Source of the DNA: Leptofilum sp041987425
Lineage (GTDB): Bacteria; Chloroflexota; Anaerolineae; Promineifilales; Promineifilaceae
Assembly (NCBI GenBank): GCA_041987425.1
Contig: JBHIWP010000031.1
Location: 1-28,387, forward strand
Direction: 5' to 3'
Length of the DNA stretch: 28,387 nucleotides
The notes beneath the pieces are model-generated. The model was not told the DNA's origin. It searched no databases and saw only the letters and a program-made list of their open reading frames with translations. This document shows, piece after piece, positions 15,002-23,241 of this stretch. Position numbers and translations under genes: made by a program. How positions within the stretch are numbered: position 1 is the stretch's first letter; the number at the start of each line of letters is the position of its first letter.

Positions 15002-18000
15002 ATGACTGCTTTGCTCCGAATAAGCCGCCGCTGGCTGCTGCTAAGCGGCATTATTTTCCTCTTTCTCTGCTTTGGTGGATTGGCTTATCTTATCACCAGC
15101 TACCCGATTTTGGGCAGCACGGCCGTTGCCAATCCCCCAATCAACTGGACCAGCCTTCCCTCACCCGCTGTCATACATCCAGGCTTCACCAGCTTTACCA
15201 ACGCGCAAAAAATCAATGCACTGGCCCAGCGCGATGGCTTCATTTGGGCCGCCAGCGACGGTGGGCTTCTCGTCTGGTCAGAAAGCGATCTGAGCCAGGT
15301 GGCTCAATTCAGCAGCGAGCACGGCCTGGGCGAGAACCGCACCAGCAGCCTAGCCGTGGGGTTAGACGGTGCCATTTGGGTAGGCACTGCTTCGGCGGGC
15401 GTCAGCCGCTACGATGGCGTGGCCTGGCAAACGTTCACTGAGGCTGACGGCCTGCCCGCAAACGCTATACGCGACCTGGCCGTTAGCGCCGACGGCATGG
15501 TGTGGGCAGCCACCAGCGGGGGAATCGGCCGGTACGACGGCCGTCGCTGGTTTAGCTACAACCGCAGCCGCACTTTGCTGCAACTGCCCAGTAACAACGT
15601 TACCAGCCTGGCCCTCGCTGCCGATGGCCTGACGCTTTACGCTGGCACTACCGAAGGAGTGGTCCGGTTCAACGGCCGTTCCTGGGACAGCCTGGCCCAA
15701 ATTGGCAGCCAGGCAGTCAATACCGTACAACACGTGGCCATCACGCCAGACGGACGCGTCTGGGCGGCGACCCAGGCGGGCCTATCGGTCTACGATGGCA
15801 GTGGCTGGCAGCTGTTCACCACCGCCGACGGCTTAGCCAGCGAAGACGTGCGCAGCGTAGCGGCCAATGCCGACGGTTCAGTCTGGCTGGGCTACGGTGA
15901 GCAAGGACTGGGCTTGACACAGGTGGAATTGAGCGGCGGGCTGCCTTTGATCACGGCCGTTTCCCCACCCAACGAGCAAATTTTCGCCATTTTACCATCC
16001 GGCAGTGACCTTTGGCTGGGCAGCAGCACCGGTGTACTGCGGCGAGCCGCCAGCGGCGAGTGGCAAACCATTACCCCGCCCAGCGACATCCCTTCAAACA
16101 GCATTGTCAGCCTGGTGGTGGCCGATGGGCAACCCTGGCTGGGCGGCAGCGAAGGGGTAAGCCGCTTCGACGGCAGCCGATGGCACGCGGCGACGGTCGG
16201 TTTGCCAGATACGGCCGTTACCAGTCTTAATCGCGACAGCGCAGGGCAGCTCTGGGCCACCTTTAGCACTGTCGGCCAGGGCGCTACCAATTATGATTTT
16301 GCCGCTGACAGCTGGCAGCCAGTGCGCTGTCCAGTGGGCGGGCCTGCCTCGCCCTACGTGCGCCACATCGTGCAAACGGAGGATGGCCTGCTGTGGTTTG
16401 CCACAGAAGCCGGATTGGCTGTGTACGACGGCCGTTCCCAACAGTGGAGTTTGCTCAACGCCAGCGATGGCCTGCCGAGTAACGTGGTGCAGGCGCTGGC
16501 GCTTCATCCCAATGGCTCTCTGTGGGTAGGCACGAATGCAGGATTGGCAGTGTGGGAAGACGGCCGTTTCACGACGCTTATCCAGGACGACGTACGCGAA
16601 ATGGCTGTCGGGCCAGATGGCACCGTCTGGTATATCACCGCCGACGCCGTGTATCGCTGGCGTGATGTCCAGGCGCAAAATATCGTGCCCCCACCCGTCA
16701 GCCAGGTGTACGATGTGCTGGCTACCGCAGAAGGCTTCTGGCTGGCGGCCCGGGAAGGCGTTGCCTTTTTTGACGGCGCGCAAATGGAAAACGGCCGTTG
16801 GCTGCGCTTTGGGTCCAGCGGTGGCCTGCCGGGTGACCGGGTGACCGCACTGAGCCAGGCCACCGACGGCACGGTCTGGGCCAGCAGTGAGCTGCTGCCG
16901 GAAGACCCTGCGCTGGGCAGCGGCCTGTACGGCACCTACACTGTACGCCACAACTACCTGAGCTTTTTTAACGGCCGTTCCTGGCAGTCGACCATCCGCC
17001 CGGCTCCCGTTGGCCTGCTGCATCCTGTTATCACCAGCATTGTTTCCACGCCAGATGGGTCTACCTGGCTGAGCAGCCTGGGGGGCATCAGCCGGTTCGA
17101 CGGCCAGCAGTGGCAGCAGTTCAGCACGCTCGATGGCCTGCCTGGCTACGAAGTCTATCAGCTGTTGGCTACAGATGATTCCATTTGGGCGGTGACCAGC
17201 GGCGGGCTGGCGCAGTTTAACCTGGCGACGCAAAGCTGGAAATCTTTTACCGGCATAGGGAACTGGCCAGACCTGGCCGCGGTGCCGCTGGCTGCCGACG
17301 CCAGCGGCACGGTCTGGGCGGGCAGCGGCACGGAACTGCGCCGTTACGACGGCCGTCGCTGGCAAAGCGTGCCCATTGCGCTGCCGGACCCGGCCGTTGA
17401 AGTGCGAGACTTTGTGGCGGCGGCAGACGGCCGTCTCTGGCTAATTGCTCACTTAGACACGCCGCAGCAAGATCAGCACCTGCTGGCAGAAGTTGACGGG
17501 CAAACCTGGCAGTGGCATGAGGTAACCCTACGGGCTGGCGGGCAGTTTGCCCCGTTTAGCCACCTGTGGCTGGGGCCAGACGGCCGTCTTTGGGCCAGCA
17601 ACGATACCAGTCTGTGGACGTTCGATCTGCCCGCGGGTAACGTCAGCCAGCCCAGCCAATACCCGGAGCTGATCCGGGCCATCACCGATTTAACGTTTTT
17701 GCCAGACGGCACGCCCGTGGCCACAACCCGCTTTGCCATCTCGCCCCTGCTGCTGAGGCCCGGCGGCGCGACGCCGCTGGAGGTGCCGCTGGAAGCTGCC
17801 AACGCTTTTGCCATCCACGCTGCACCAGACGGCCGTCTCTGGCTAGGAACCAATCAGGGCGCGGCACATCAGCTGACAGATAGTAGCTGGCAGGCGCTGC
17901 CCCTCACGGAGGCAGAGATTGCTCAAACCGTTACAGAACTGGCAGCCGCGCAAGATGGCAGCCTGCTGTTGGGCACCAGCAGCGGCGGGGTGTTGCGCTG

Positions 18001-18730
18001 GACCGGGGGGCAAGTCTCGTCTCTTACGAGCCAGACTGACAGCAGCGAAGGCTCGCTCATCAGCGCCTTGCTTGAGGCGGAGGGCGGTACGCTATGGCGC
18101 GCCAGCTTTGGTGCCAGCGTCGCCCGGACAGACGGCGAGCGCTGGCAGCTCTTTCCGGCTACGCCGCCCATTTATGCCCTGAACGTGCAGGAAGCGGCCG
18201 TTTCCGACGCCAAGACAATATGGCTGGCTACCACCGATGGCCTGGTTTCGCTCACTACGGTGGGCGAGCGAACCGTTTGCCAGCCCGCTGGCGTTGATTA
18301 TCCAGACCCAGCCGGTTTGTCTGCCGATCTGTTGGGGCGTTTATGGCTGGTCTCTGAACGAATGATTTATCGGGGAAATGCGGCCGAATTCGAGCGGATG
18401 GGAACGCGGGCTCTGCCGGTTACGGCCGTCGCGCCAGACGGCGCGGTCTGGTACGTCACGGAAACGGACCTGGTGCGAGTGCAGGGGAACCAGCGTCTGC
18501 CGGTAGCCCACAATTTGCCTCCGGAAACGATTACCGCCCTGGCGATCGCGCCCGACGGCACGGTCTGGCTGGGCACGACTGAGGGAGCAGCCGTCTTGCA
18601 AGGCGGCCAATGGCGCACTGTCACGGCCGCAGACGGGCTGGCCAGCAACCACGTTACCCACATTGCCATTGCTGCGGACGGGTCTGTGTGGTTAGCCACA
18701 ACGGGTGGGGTTAGCTGGATACGGCCGTAA
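15002..18730 (+). CDS. Giant membrane-anchored Reg_prop (two-component-regulator propeller) protein
   Basis: A 1242-residue protein with one N-terminal membrane helix (about 11-32), after which almost the entire length is repeated propeller blades. The repeat consensus, roughly 40-50 residues long, runs from a DGLPxNxV turn through LAxxxDGxxW and a GTxxGVxRYDG strand to the final W. Examples are DGMVWAATSGGIGRYDGRRW and DGTVWLGTTEGAAVLQGGQW. I see about twenty such units, probably two or more complete seven-bladed propellers. In most Reg_prop proteins the propeller is followed by a histidine kinase or cyclase; here the protein stops after the last blade. Fifteen ACGGCCGT copies lie inside, many encoding the DGR of a blade. 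It follows the DUF3592-like gene by 11 bases. A cell-surface binding or sensing role is inferred. Confidence 0.85.
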   Translation: MTALLRISRRWLLLSGIIFLFLCFGGLAYLITSYPILGSTAVANPPINWTSLPSPAVIHPGFTSFTNAQKINALAQRDGFIWAASDGGLLVWSESDLSQVAQFSSEHGLGENRTSSLAVGLDGAIWVGTASAGVSRYDGVAWQTFTEADGLPANAIRDLAVSADGMVWAATSGGIGRYDGRRWFSYNRSRTLLQLPSNNVTSLALAADGLTLYAGTTEGVVRFNGRSWDSLAQIGSQAVNTVQHVAITPDGRVWAATQAGLSVYDGSGWQLFTTADGLASEDVRSVAANADGSVWLGYGEQGLGLTQVELSGGLPLITAVSPPNEQIFAILPSGSDLWLGSSTGVLRRAASGEWQTITPPSDIPSNSIVSLVVADGQPWLGGSEGVSRFDGSRWHAATVGLPDTAVTSLNRDSAGQLWATFSTVGQGATNYDFAADSWQPVRCPVGGPASPYVRHIVQTEDGLLWFATEAGLAVYDGRSQQWSLLNASDGLPSNVVQALALHPNGSLWVGTNAGLAVWEDGRFTTLIQDDVREMAVGPDGTVWYITADAVYRWRDVQAQNIVPPPVSQVYDVLATAEGFWLAAREGVAFFDGAQMENGRWLRFGSSGGLPGDRVTALSQATDGTVWASSELLPEDPALGSGLYGTYTVRHNYLSFFNGRSWQSTIRPAPVGLLHPVITSIVSTPDGSTWLSSLGGISRFDGQQWQQFSTLDGLPGYEVYQLLATDDSIWAVTSGGLAQFNLATQSWKSFTGIGNWPDLAAVPLAADASGTVWAGSGTELRRYDGRRWQSVPIALPDPAVEVRDFVAAADGRLWLIAHLDTPQQDQHLLAEVDGQTWQWHEVTLRAGGQFAPFSHLWLGPDGRLWASNDTSLWTFDLPAGNVSQPSQYPELIRAITDLTFLPDGTPVATTRFAISPLLLRPGGATPLEVPLEAANAFAIHAAPDGRLWLGTNQGAAHQLTDSSWQALPLTEAEIAQTVTELAAAQDGSLLLGTSSGGVLRWTGGQVSSLTSQTDSSEGSLISALLEAEGGTLWRASFGASVARTDGERWQLFPATPPIYALNVQEAAVSDAKTIWLATTDGLVSLTTVGERTVCQPAGVDYPDPAGLSADLLGRLWLVSERMIYRGNAAEFERMGTRALPVTAVAPDGAVWYVTETDLVRVQGNQRLPVAHNLPPETITALAIAPDGTVWLGTTEGAAVLQGGQWRTVTAADGLASNHVTHIAIAADGSVWLATTGGVSWIRP

Positions 18731-18734
18731 GCTT

Positions 18735-20114
18735 CTAATCAGTAGCACCTATTTCGGAATTTACTTTTCCGTCGCTGGGATGATTTACATTCGATACTTT
18801 TACTGTGCTTTGTTGCCAGGCCTCTTCAAATTGATTTAAAAAGAAGTTGGTCCAATATTCATCTCTCTCACGGAATATCTCAAACTTGGGCGTGTTTTTG
18901 TTTTTCCATGCCGGAAGATAATATCTCATCTGCAACCGACAATTGGCTCTATGAGGATTGGTTGCTATTAAAGCAAAGTGCGTTTTGCCGGGAAATTCTC
19001 TCACTTCAATCTTCCCGTTAATAGTGGGTTCCAGCGATAGAGCCTCCAGCCTCTTGAGACTTTCCTCCTGCCTGGCCTCGAATTGATCTTGTGAGGCAAT
19101 AAGCACTTTAATGCTTCCGTTACTTCTTTCCAAGCACTGCCTTAAGAGGTAGATATGAAACGATATGGTCCCTCCCAGATCAATGCCGTAGAGATAAATT
19201 TCTTCCGCATTTTGTAGATAAGGCTTGAGGTCTGGGTTATTTTCAAAAAAGAAGTCTTGGGCTCTGGCAGAACTGAAGAGCATCTTGTGCCTGCTATCTT
19301 CTTTTTGGAGCATCTCTGGGGACCATTCTGCGGCGCGCGCCCACATATCCTCAAACTGATCTTGAAAATAAGCGTACCAAAGCGAATCATCTGACTCATC
19401 CAAGGTGAAGATAGGCGGCGCACCGTAACCGCCATGATGGGGGTATATTTCAACATTCATTTGCCCTTTCGATCTGGCCCTGCGGAAAATTTGCAGGCCA
19501 AATGATGGTGCGTAGGGCAATAACCGTATCTCAAACGCCCCGGCGTTTCCTTCATTAACAAATCCTTCCTGCTTTTCCCACAAATACCCAATATCACTTA
19601 ACGAAGCATCTAGCCGCTTTCTGTAATACTCTATATCCTGTGATTCGCTTCTGGCATTGGCCATTTCAACGGCCGTAGAGCGGGGGTCAATGATCAACAA
19701 GCGAACCGGCGTGCCCTCAGCCAGACTGTCACGCAACAGCGTAAAGTGTCGATTAATGGTTGATGTCAGGCTGACACCACAAAGATCGATCGCATCCGCT
19801 TCCTGAATCATGGGGCCAATGTCCGGCAGCTTCTGAAAAAACTTTTCCGCCTTGGGGCGCTCTCTATCCAGCCTGTTGAGCAGTTGCGCCACGCGCTCAC
19901 TCAAATCCCAGTCATCCAGAAAGAAAAAAAGATTGAAGAAGAAAAAGACAATTAGCGCCCCAATGAGTTCTGTAGATACATTGAGCAGAAACGCCTGCCA
20001 GTCCTGTGTGGGATTCGCCGAACTGAGGAAAACCCAATAAGTATAGAGAGCAATTAGCGCCGAGAAAACGACTAAACCACCAATCAGTAAGCGTGACTTC
20101 GTTTTACGTTCCAC
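18735..20114 (-). CDS. Membrane-anchored protein with two tandem PLD/DUF5919-like domains
   Basis: A 459-residue protein with two N-terminal membrane helices (about 9-30 and 42-66) and a cytoplasmic-looking region made of two homologous halves (about 91-262 and 287-434). Corresponding parts are ADAIDLCGVSLTSTINRHFT with EEIYLYGIDLGGTISFHIYL, then VRLLIIDPRS with IKVLIASQDQ, and FQDQFEDMWARA with FLNQFEEAWQQS. The layout resembles the phospholipase D-like DUF5919 group, but no HKD motif is visible, so it is probably catalytically inert and perhaps a sensor or binding protein. The GTG start at 20114 follows AGGAAG by five bases. Its stop is four bases from that of the convergent propeller gene. 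Function unknown. Confidence 0.7.
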   Translation of the reverse strand: MERKTKSRLLIGGLVVFSALIALYTYWVFLSSANPTQDWQAFLLNVSTELIGALIVFFFFNLFFFLDDWDLSERVAQLLNRLDRERPKAEKFFQKLPDIGPMIQEADAIDLCGVSLTSTINRHFTLLRDSLAEGTPVRLLIIDPRSTAVEMANARSESQDIEYYRKRLDASLSDIGYLWEKQEGFVNEGNAGAFEIRLLPYAPSFGLQIFRRARSKGQMNVEIYPHHGGYGAPPIFTLDESDDSLWYAYFQDQFEDMWARAAEWSPEMLQKEDSRHKMLFSSARAQDFFFENNPDLKPYLQNAEEIYLYGIDLGGTISFHIYLLRQCLERSNGSIKVLIASQDQFEARQEESLKRLEALSLEPTINGKIEVREFPGKTHFALIATNPHRANCRLQMRYYLPAWKNKNTPKFEIFRERDEYWTNFFLNQFEEAWQQSTVKVSNVNHPSDGKVNSEIGATD

Positions 20115-20217
20115 AACAACTTCCTTTGTGCTTGGCGTCTGTTCTAATTAGAAACTACTACAGTCCGGCGGAAATTCACATAAGGTTATTATGTTGAGCT
20201 CGCCGCACTGTTTAACT

Positions 20218-20262
20218 ATTGCGCCACAGGTCAAAATCGGATGCGAACTTCTGCGGCGCAAT
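20218..20262. repeat. 8-bp inverted repeat just past the CopCD-fusion stop
   Basis: The arms attgcgcc (20218-20225) and ggcgcaat (20255-20262) are exact reverse complements with a 29-base spacer, immediately downstream of the minus-strand stop at 20264. No T-run follows, so termination is uncertain; an mRNA 3' structure is possible. Confidence 0.35.
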
Positions 20263-20263
20263 A

Positions 20264-22552
20264 CTAGCCATCCCGAACGCTGAGGCGGCGAACGTAATTG
20301 ACCAGGTGCCACGCCTGCTCCTCCGTGAGACGGTCGCCAAAGGCAGGCATGGCAGTTTCTTCAATCCCTTCTAAAATCCAGTAGTACAGATCCCCATCAG
20401 TGTGGGTGGCGGTGTGCCCGGCGGCAAAATCGGCCGGAGGCGGCGACAGACTTAGCGCCGTGGGGCCGTCACCCCGCCCTTCAGGGCCATGGCAGGCAAC
20501 GCAGTTTTCGCTGAAAAGCTCTTGCCCAATGGCAACTGACTCTACGTCTGGCAAAATGGGGTTGGTGGCAAATTTGGCTGGTGTATACTCCTCGCTAAAG
20601 AAAGTAAAGAGCTGCGAGCCACCCAGCCAGAAGCACACCAGGCTGATGGCCAGCAGGGCTACGAGTTGACCTTCGTTCTTGGCGGCGCGTACGCCCACGA
20701 AGCCCCAAACCAGAGCGAAAAGCATGATGCCAGCGCCAGTGGCACCGCTGCCGGTACGGTTCATAAATTTGGCGAACTCTTCTAACGGCCGTAACCCGCT
20801 ATCCACCTCACGAATAGTGCCCCCCACGCCCGCTTCCAACCGATAGGCGGCAAAAGTATCAAACGTATCGGGACGGCGAATGGAAACCTCTACCTGCCAG
20901 GTGCCGATCAGGCTAATGTAGCTGCCCTCCAGACGGTAACGGCCGTTTCCCAATGAATTGGCTGTGCCGGTCGAGGAACCAATCGATTGTCCCAAAAACG
21001 TATAGCGTATGGAAACCTCTTCAGCATTGGTAACTGGCTCGCCATTTTCATCGGTAATTTGGATATCAAAGGTGTTGGCGCCTACCAGCGCAGGCTCGAT
21101 TTGCATTTCTACCTGCAAATCTTCGGCCGACTGGGTAACGGTAGTTTGGCCGGGCGCGTCGGCTAGCAAAGGCGCATCTACGCCACGCTGCAAATCGGTG
21201 AGAACGCCGGCGGCTGCCAAAATCAGAAGCGCAACGATCATTTCTGCCCAGACCAGCAGGCTAAAGTTGCGCAGTACGCGCGGTGTGCGCTGATCCTCCG
21301 GCTGTTCATACACTGCGCTAAGCCGTGGCTTCACCAGCCACAAATTGACTCCGGCAATAGCCATCGTGATCAGCGCCAGGCCAATTTTGCCCAGCAGCGT
21401 CAGGCCGTAGGCAGTGCCAATTAGCTCTGTCCAGCCGCCTACATGCTTGGCTGCCAGGTATCCGCCGCTGGTGAGCAGCAGGCCCACGGCAATGGCGGCA
21501 ATGGCAGAAAAGTTGAGCATCAGGCTAAGGTTGAGCCAGGAGCGGGCTTCATTATTCAAGAGACGCGCCTGCCAGAGTGAGAGCGCCAAAAAGAGTAGGC
21601 CGCCGACCCAAATGGTCCCGGCAAGCACATGCACCCAATCGATCAGAACAGACTGAACTGTTTCTTCATTGAGAGCAGCACTATGGCTAATGAGGGCCAC
21701 GGTGAGCGATAGGCCAACGGCCAGAACAAAGCCAAGCCACCATTCCCAGCCGCGCAGTTCTCTACGTCCGTTTTGCACGTCTACAAACAGGCTCAAGTTA
21801 AAGTGAGAAAGTGCCAGCAGCAAAAAGCGCACCAGCCACATAGTGCCAAAACGGGTGCTAATCCAGCTTTGCAGATTGGACGTTTGCAGCAAGTCGTAGA
21901 CGCGGGTCTGGTCGATAAAGATCAGCACCAGCCCCAGGCCCACCAGCACAATGCCAATGATGCCAACACGAATGCCTAGCTGGGCCAGCTTAAGATCCAA
22001 CGCCTCTTCCTCTGCCTCTAAATCCACATCAGCCATGATAGGATTCCAAACGAGCAAGCGAAAGGCAAAAAGGCCCATTAGCAGGGCAATACCGGTTAGC
22101 GTCAGCCAGCGGGCCGTGGCGCTAAGTGGGGAAAGCTGGGCCGTGACGGTGTTTTCTGTGGCAACGGCCGTTGCCGCCACGCCAAAGCCAAAGGCAAAAG
22201 TACCGCTGGTGGTGTGCCCATCCACAGCAGAGAGCACCTGCCAGCTCACCAGGTAAGCCCCCCGTTCCAGGTCGGGCAAGGCCACAGCGGCCGTGCGATT
22301 GTCGGCATCGAGCAGCTGCAATGGGCCTGTTTCTACCGCTTCACCCGCCTGGGTCAGCAGATCGATCCGGCTCAAATCCACCACAATCGGCTCGTTAAAC
22401 TGAATAATCAGGTTTTCGGGCAGCTCATCCAGCAGGGCGTTGGGTGCCGGGTTAGAAAATTCAGGCACCGCGTGAGCAAAAGCAGGCCGGACCCAAACCC
22501 AAAGCAGCCCAGCCAGCACGGCGAGCGTTAACATAGTGCGACGATAATTCAT
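20264..22552 (-). CDS. CopC-CopD fusion with YtkA-like insert and C-terminal cytochrome c domain
   Basis: A 762-residue protein that joins several copper-handling parts. A signal peptide ends at AFA, so the mature protein begins HAVPEFSNPAPNALLDE, the N-terminal His of CopC copper sites, followed by VDGHTTSGTFAFGFG with the second Asp/His ligands. A CopD-like multi-helix membrane region follows (about 140-455), then a YtkA-like beta domain (about 475-600), two more helices, and a cytochrome c domain with the haem motif CVACH and a later Met in ETAMPAFGDRL. It should bind copper outside the membrane, transport it, and pass or take electrons. The frame extends upstream to 22627 through a repeat-derived leader; I chose the ATG at 22552 because the signal peptide begins there. 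Confidence 0.85.
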   Translation of the reverse strand: MNYRRTMLTLAVLAGLLWVWVRPAFAHAVPEFSNPAPNALLDELPENLIIQFNEPIVVDLSRIDLLTQAGEAVETGPLQLLDADNRTAAVALPDLERGAYLVSWQVLSAVDGHTTSGTFAFGFGVAATAVATENTVTAQLSPLSATARWLTLTGIALLMGLFAFRLLVWNPIMADVDLEAEEEALDLKLAQLGIRVGIIGIVLVGLGLVLIFIDQTRVYDLLQTSNLQSWISTRFGTMWLVRFLLLALSHFNLSLFVDVQNGRRELRGWEWWLGFVLAVGLSLTVALISHSAALNEETVQSVLIDWVHVLAGTIWVGGLLFLALSLWQARLLNNEARSWLNLSLMLNFSAIAAIAVGLLLTSGGYLAAKHVGGWTELIGTAYGLTLLGKIGLALITMAIAGVNLWLVKPRLSAVYEQPEDQRTPRVLRNFSLLVWAEMIVALLILAAAGVLTDLQRGVDAPLLADAPGQTTVTQSAEDLQVEMQIEPALVGANTFDIQITDENGEPVTNAEEVSIRYTFLGQSIGSSTGTANSLGNGRYRLEGSYISLIGTWQVEVSIRRPDTFDTFAAYRLEAGVGGTIREVDSGLRPLEEFAKFMNRTGSGATGAGIMLFALVWGFVGVRAAKNEGQLVALLAISLVCFWLGGSQLFTFFSEEYTPAKFATNPILPDVESVAIGQELFSENCVACHGPEGRGDGPTALSLSPPPADFAAGHTATHTDGDLYYWILEGIEETAMPAFGDRLTEEQAWHLVNYVRRLSVRDG

Positions 22553-22568
22553 AATTGCTAAGTGATAT

Positions 22569-22629
22569 AAGTGAAAAGTGAAAAGTGATAAGTGAACTTT
22601 GCCACTTTGCCACTTTTCACTTTTCACTT
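22569..22629. repeat. 19-bp perfect inverted repeat (gtgaaaagt-type) between copper genes
   Basis: The arm aagtgaaaagtgaaaagtg (22569-22587) is the exact reverse complement of 22611-22629, around a 23-base spacer that itself contains smaller aagtg/cactt pairs. Each arm is built from GTGAAAA units, so the element is both tandem and palindromic. It fills the gap between the lipoprotein gene and the CopCD fusion. It would fold in the minus-strand transcript just before the CopCD start and leaves that gene without a visible Shine-Dalgarno site. Confidence 0.7.
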
Positions 22630-22640
22630 TTTACTAAACT

Positions 22641-23159
22641 CTATTCCTCAACAACAATGGTAACAGAGTCGCCATCTTCAAACTCTTCATGAGAACCGTT
22701 GGCGAGGAAAACGGAAATTTCACGTTCGCCCGGTTCCAGGCCAGGCAACGCTTGATCTGTATTGCCGCCTGATACCATGCCAAAAGAGACGCCATCTACA
22801 TAGACATGCCAATGGTTATCATCTTCGCCGAGCTCAAAGTTTTCTACCTCCACTTCTACCAAAACCTGATCCAGGTTGCTAAACGTCGCACCTTCTTCTG
22901 GAGAAAGAATGGTAATGGTCGCGCCACCCTCGTTGGGAATGCGGCTGTGCTCATCCCCATGCTCGTGCTCGTGCTCGTCTTCATGCTCATCCTCATGGTC
23001 GCCATCTCCGTGGTCCATATCTTCATCGTCCATTTCTTCCATTGTTTCATCATTGTTGGCTGGTTCAGACCCACCACCGGAACATGCCGCGAAGAGGAGA
23101 GCGGCGCAAAGAAGGCCAATGATTAGCCAAAAACGTGTGTCATTATTTTTGTTGAGCAT
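22641..23159 (-). CDS. His/Asp/Glu-rich lipoprotein, putative copper-binding
   Basis: A 172-residue lipoprotein precursor. The signal sequence NDTRFWLIIGLLCAALLFAA ends in the lipobox LFAAC, so the mature protein would be attached through Cys26. Next comes an acidic, His-rich stretch (about residues 40-75), made of DHGDGDHEDEHEDEHEHEHG-type repeats and well suited to bind Cu or other metal ions. The C-terminal half is a beta-rich domain (TITILSPEEGATF, then HWHVYVDGVSFG and PGEREISVFLANGSHEEFED) that resembles DUF4399-like or Ig-like folds. The ATG follows AAGGAAAA. It lies between the YtkA-like and CopCD genes, so periplasmic or surface copper buffering is the best inference. Confidence 0.8.
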   Translation of the reverse strand: MLNKNNDTRFWLIIGLLCAALLFAACSGGGSEPANNDETMEEMDDEDMDHGDGDHEDEHEDEHEHEHGDEHSRIPNEGGATITILSPEEGATFSNLDQVLVEVEVENFELGEDDNHWHVYVDGVSFGMVSGGNTDQALPGLEPGEREISVFLANGSHEEFEDGDSVTIVVEE

Positions 23160-23202
23160 TATTTTTCCTTTTTGATTTTTGAAAGTTAATTGTTACCGTA
23201 AC

Positions 23203-23234
23203 TTTGGTGTTGCGGAACGGCCGTTTTCACCAAA
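23203..23234. repeat. Stem-loop with an intergenic ACGGCCGT in its loop
   Basis: The arms tttggtg (23203-23209) and caccaaa (23228-23234) form a 7-bp stem in the 82-base gap between two minus-strand genes, and the loop contains ACGGCCGT (23217-23224), one of only two copies outside a gene. It could be a weak terminator or processing site; no T-run is present. Confidence 0.4.
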
Positions 23235-23241
23235 ATGACAA

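Noticed and set aside
14716..15441. Plus-strand open frame (241 codons) across the DUF3592-propeller boundary
   Set aside because: It overlaps two better-supported genes in another frame and has a Pro/Cys/Ser-rich composition without motifs.
16094..17365. Long minus-strand open frame (423 codons) opposite the giant propeller gene
   Set aside because: It is antisense to clear propeller blades and its product is a low-complexity Ala/Arg/Gly mix with no family motif; the plus-strand blades explain the sequence.
20161..20263. Possible small gene or terminator between the PLD-like and CopCD genes
   Set aside because: No ribosome site plus open frame; the inverted repeat lacks a T-run, so I list it only as a weak repeat.
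22553..22627. 25-residue N-terminal extension of the CopCD fusion
   Set aside because: It is translated from the GTGAAAA palindrome; the signal peptide begins at the later Met (22552).
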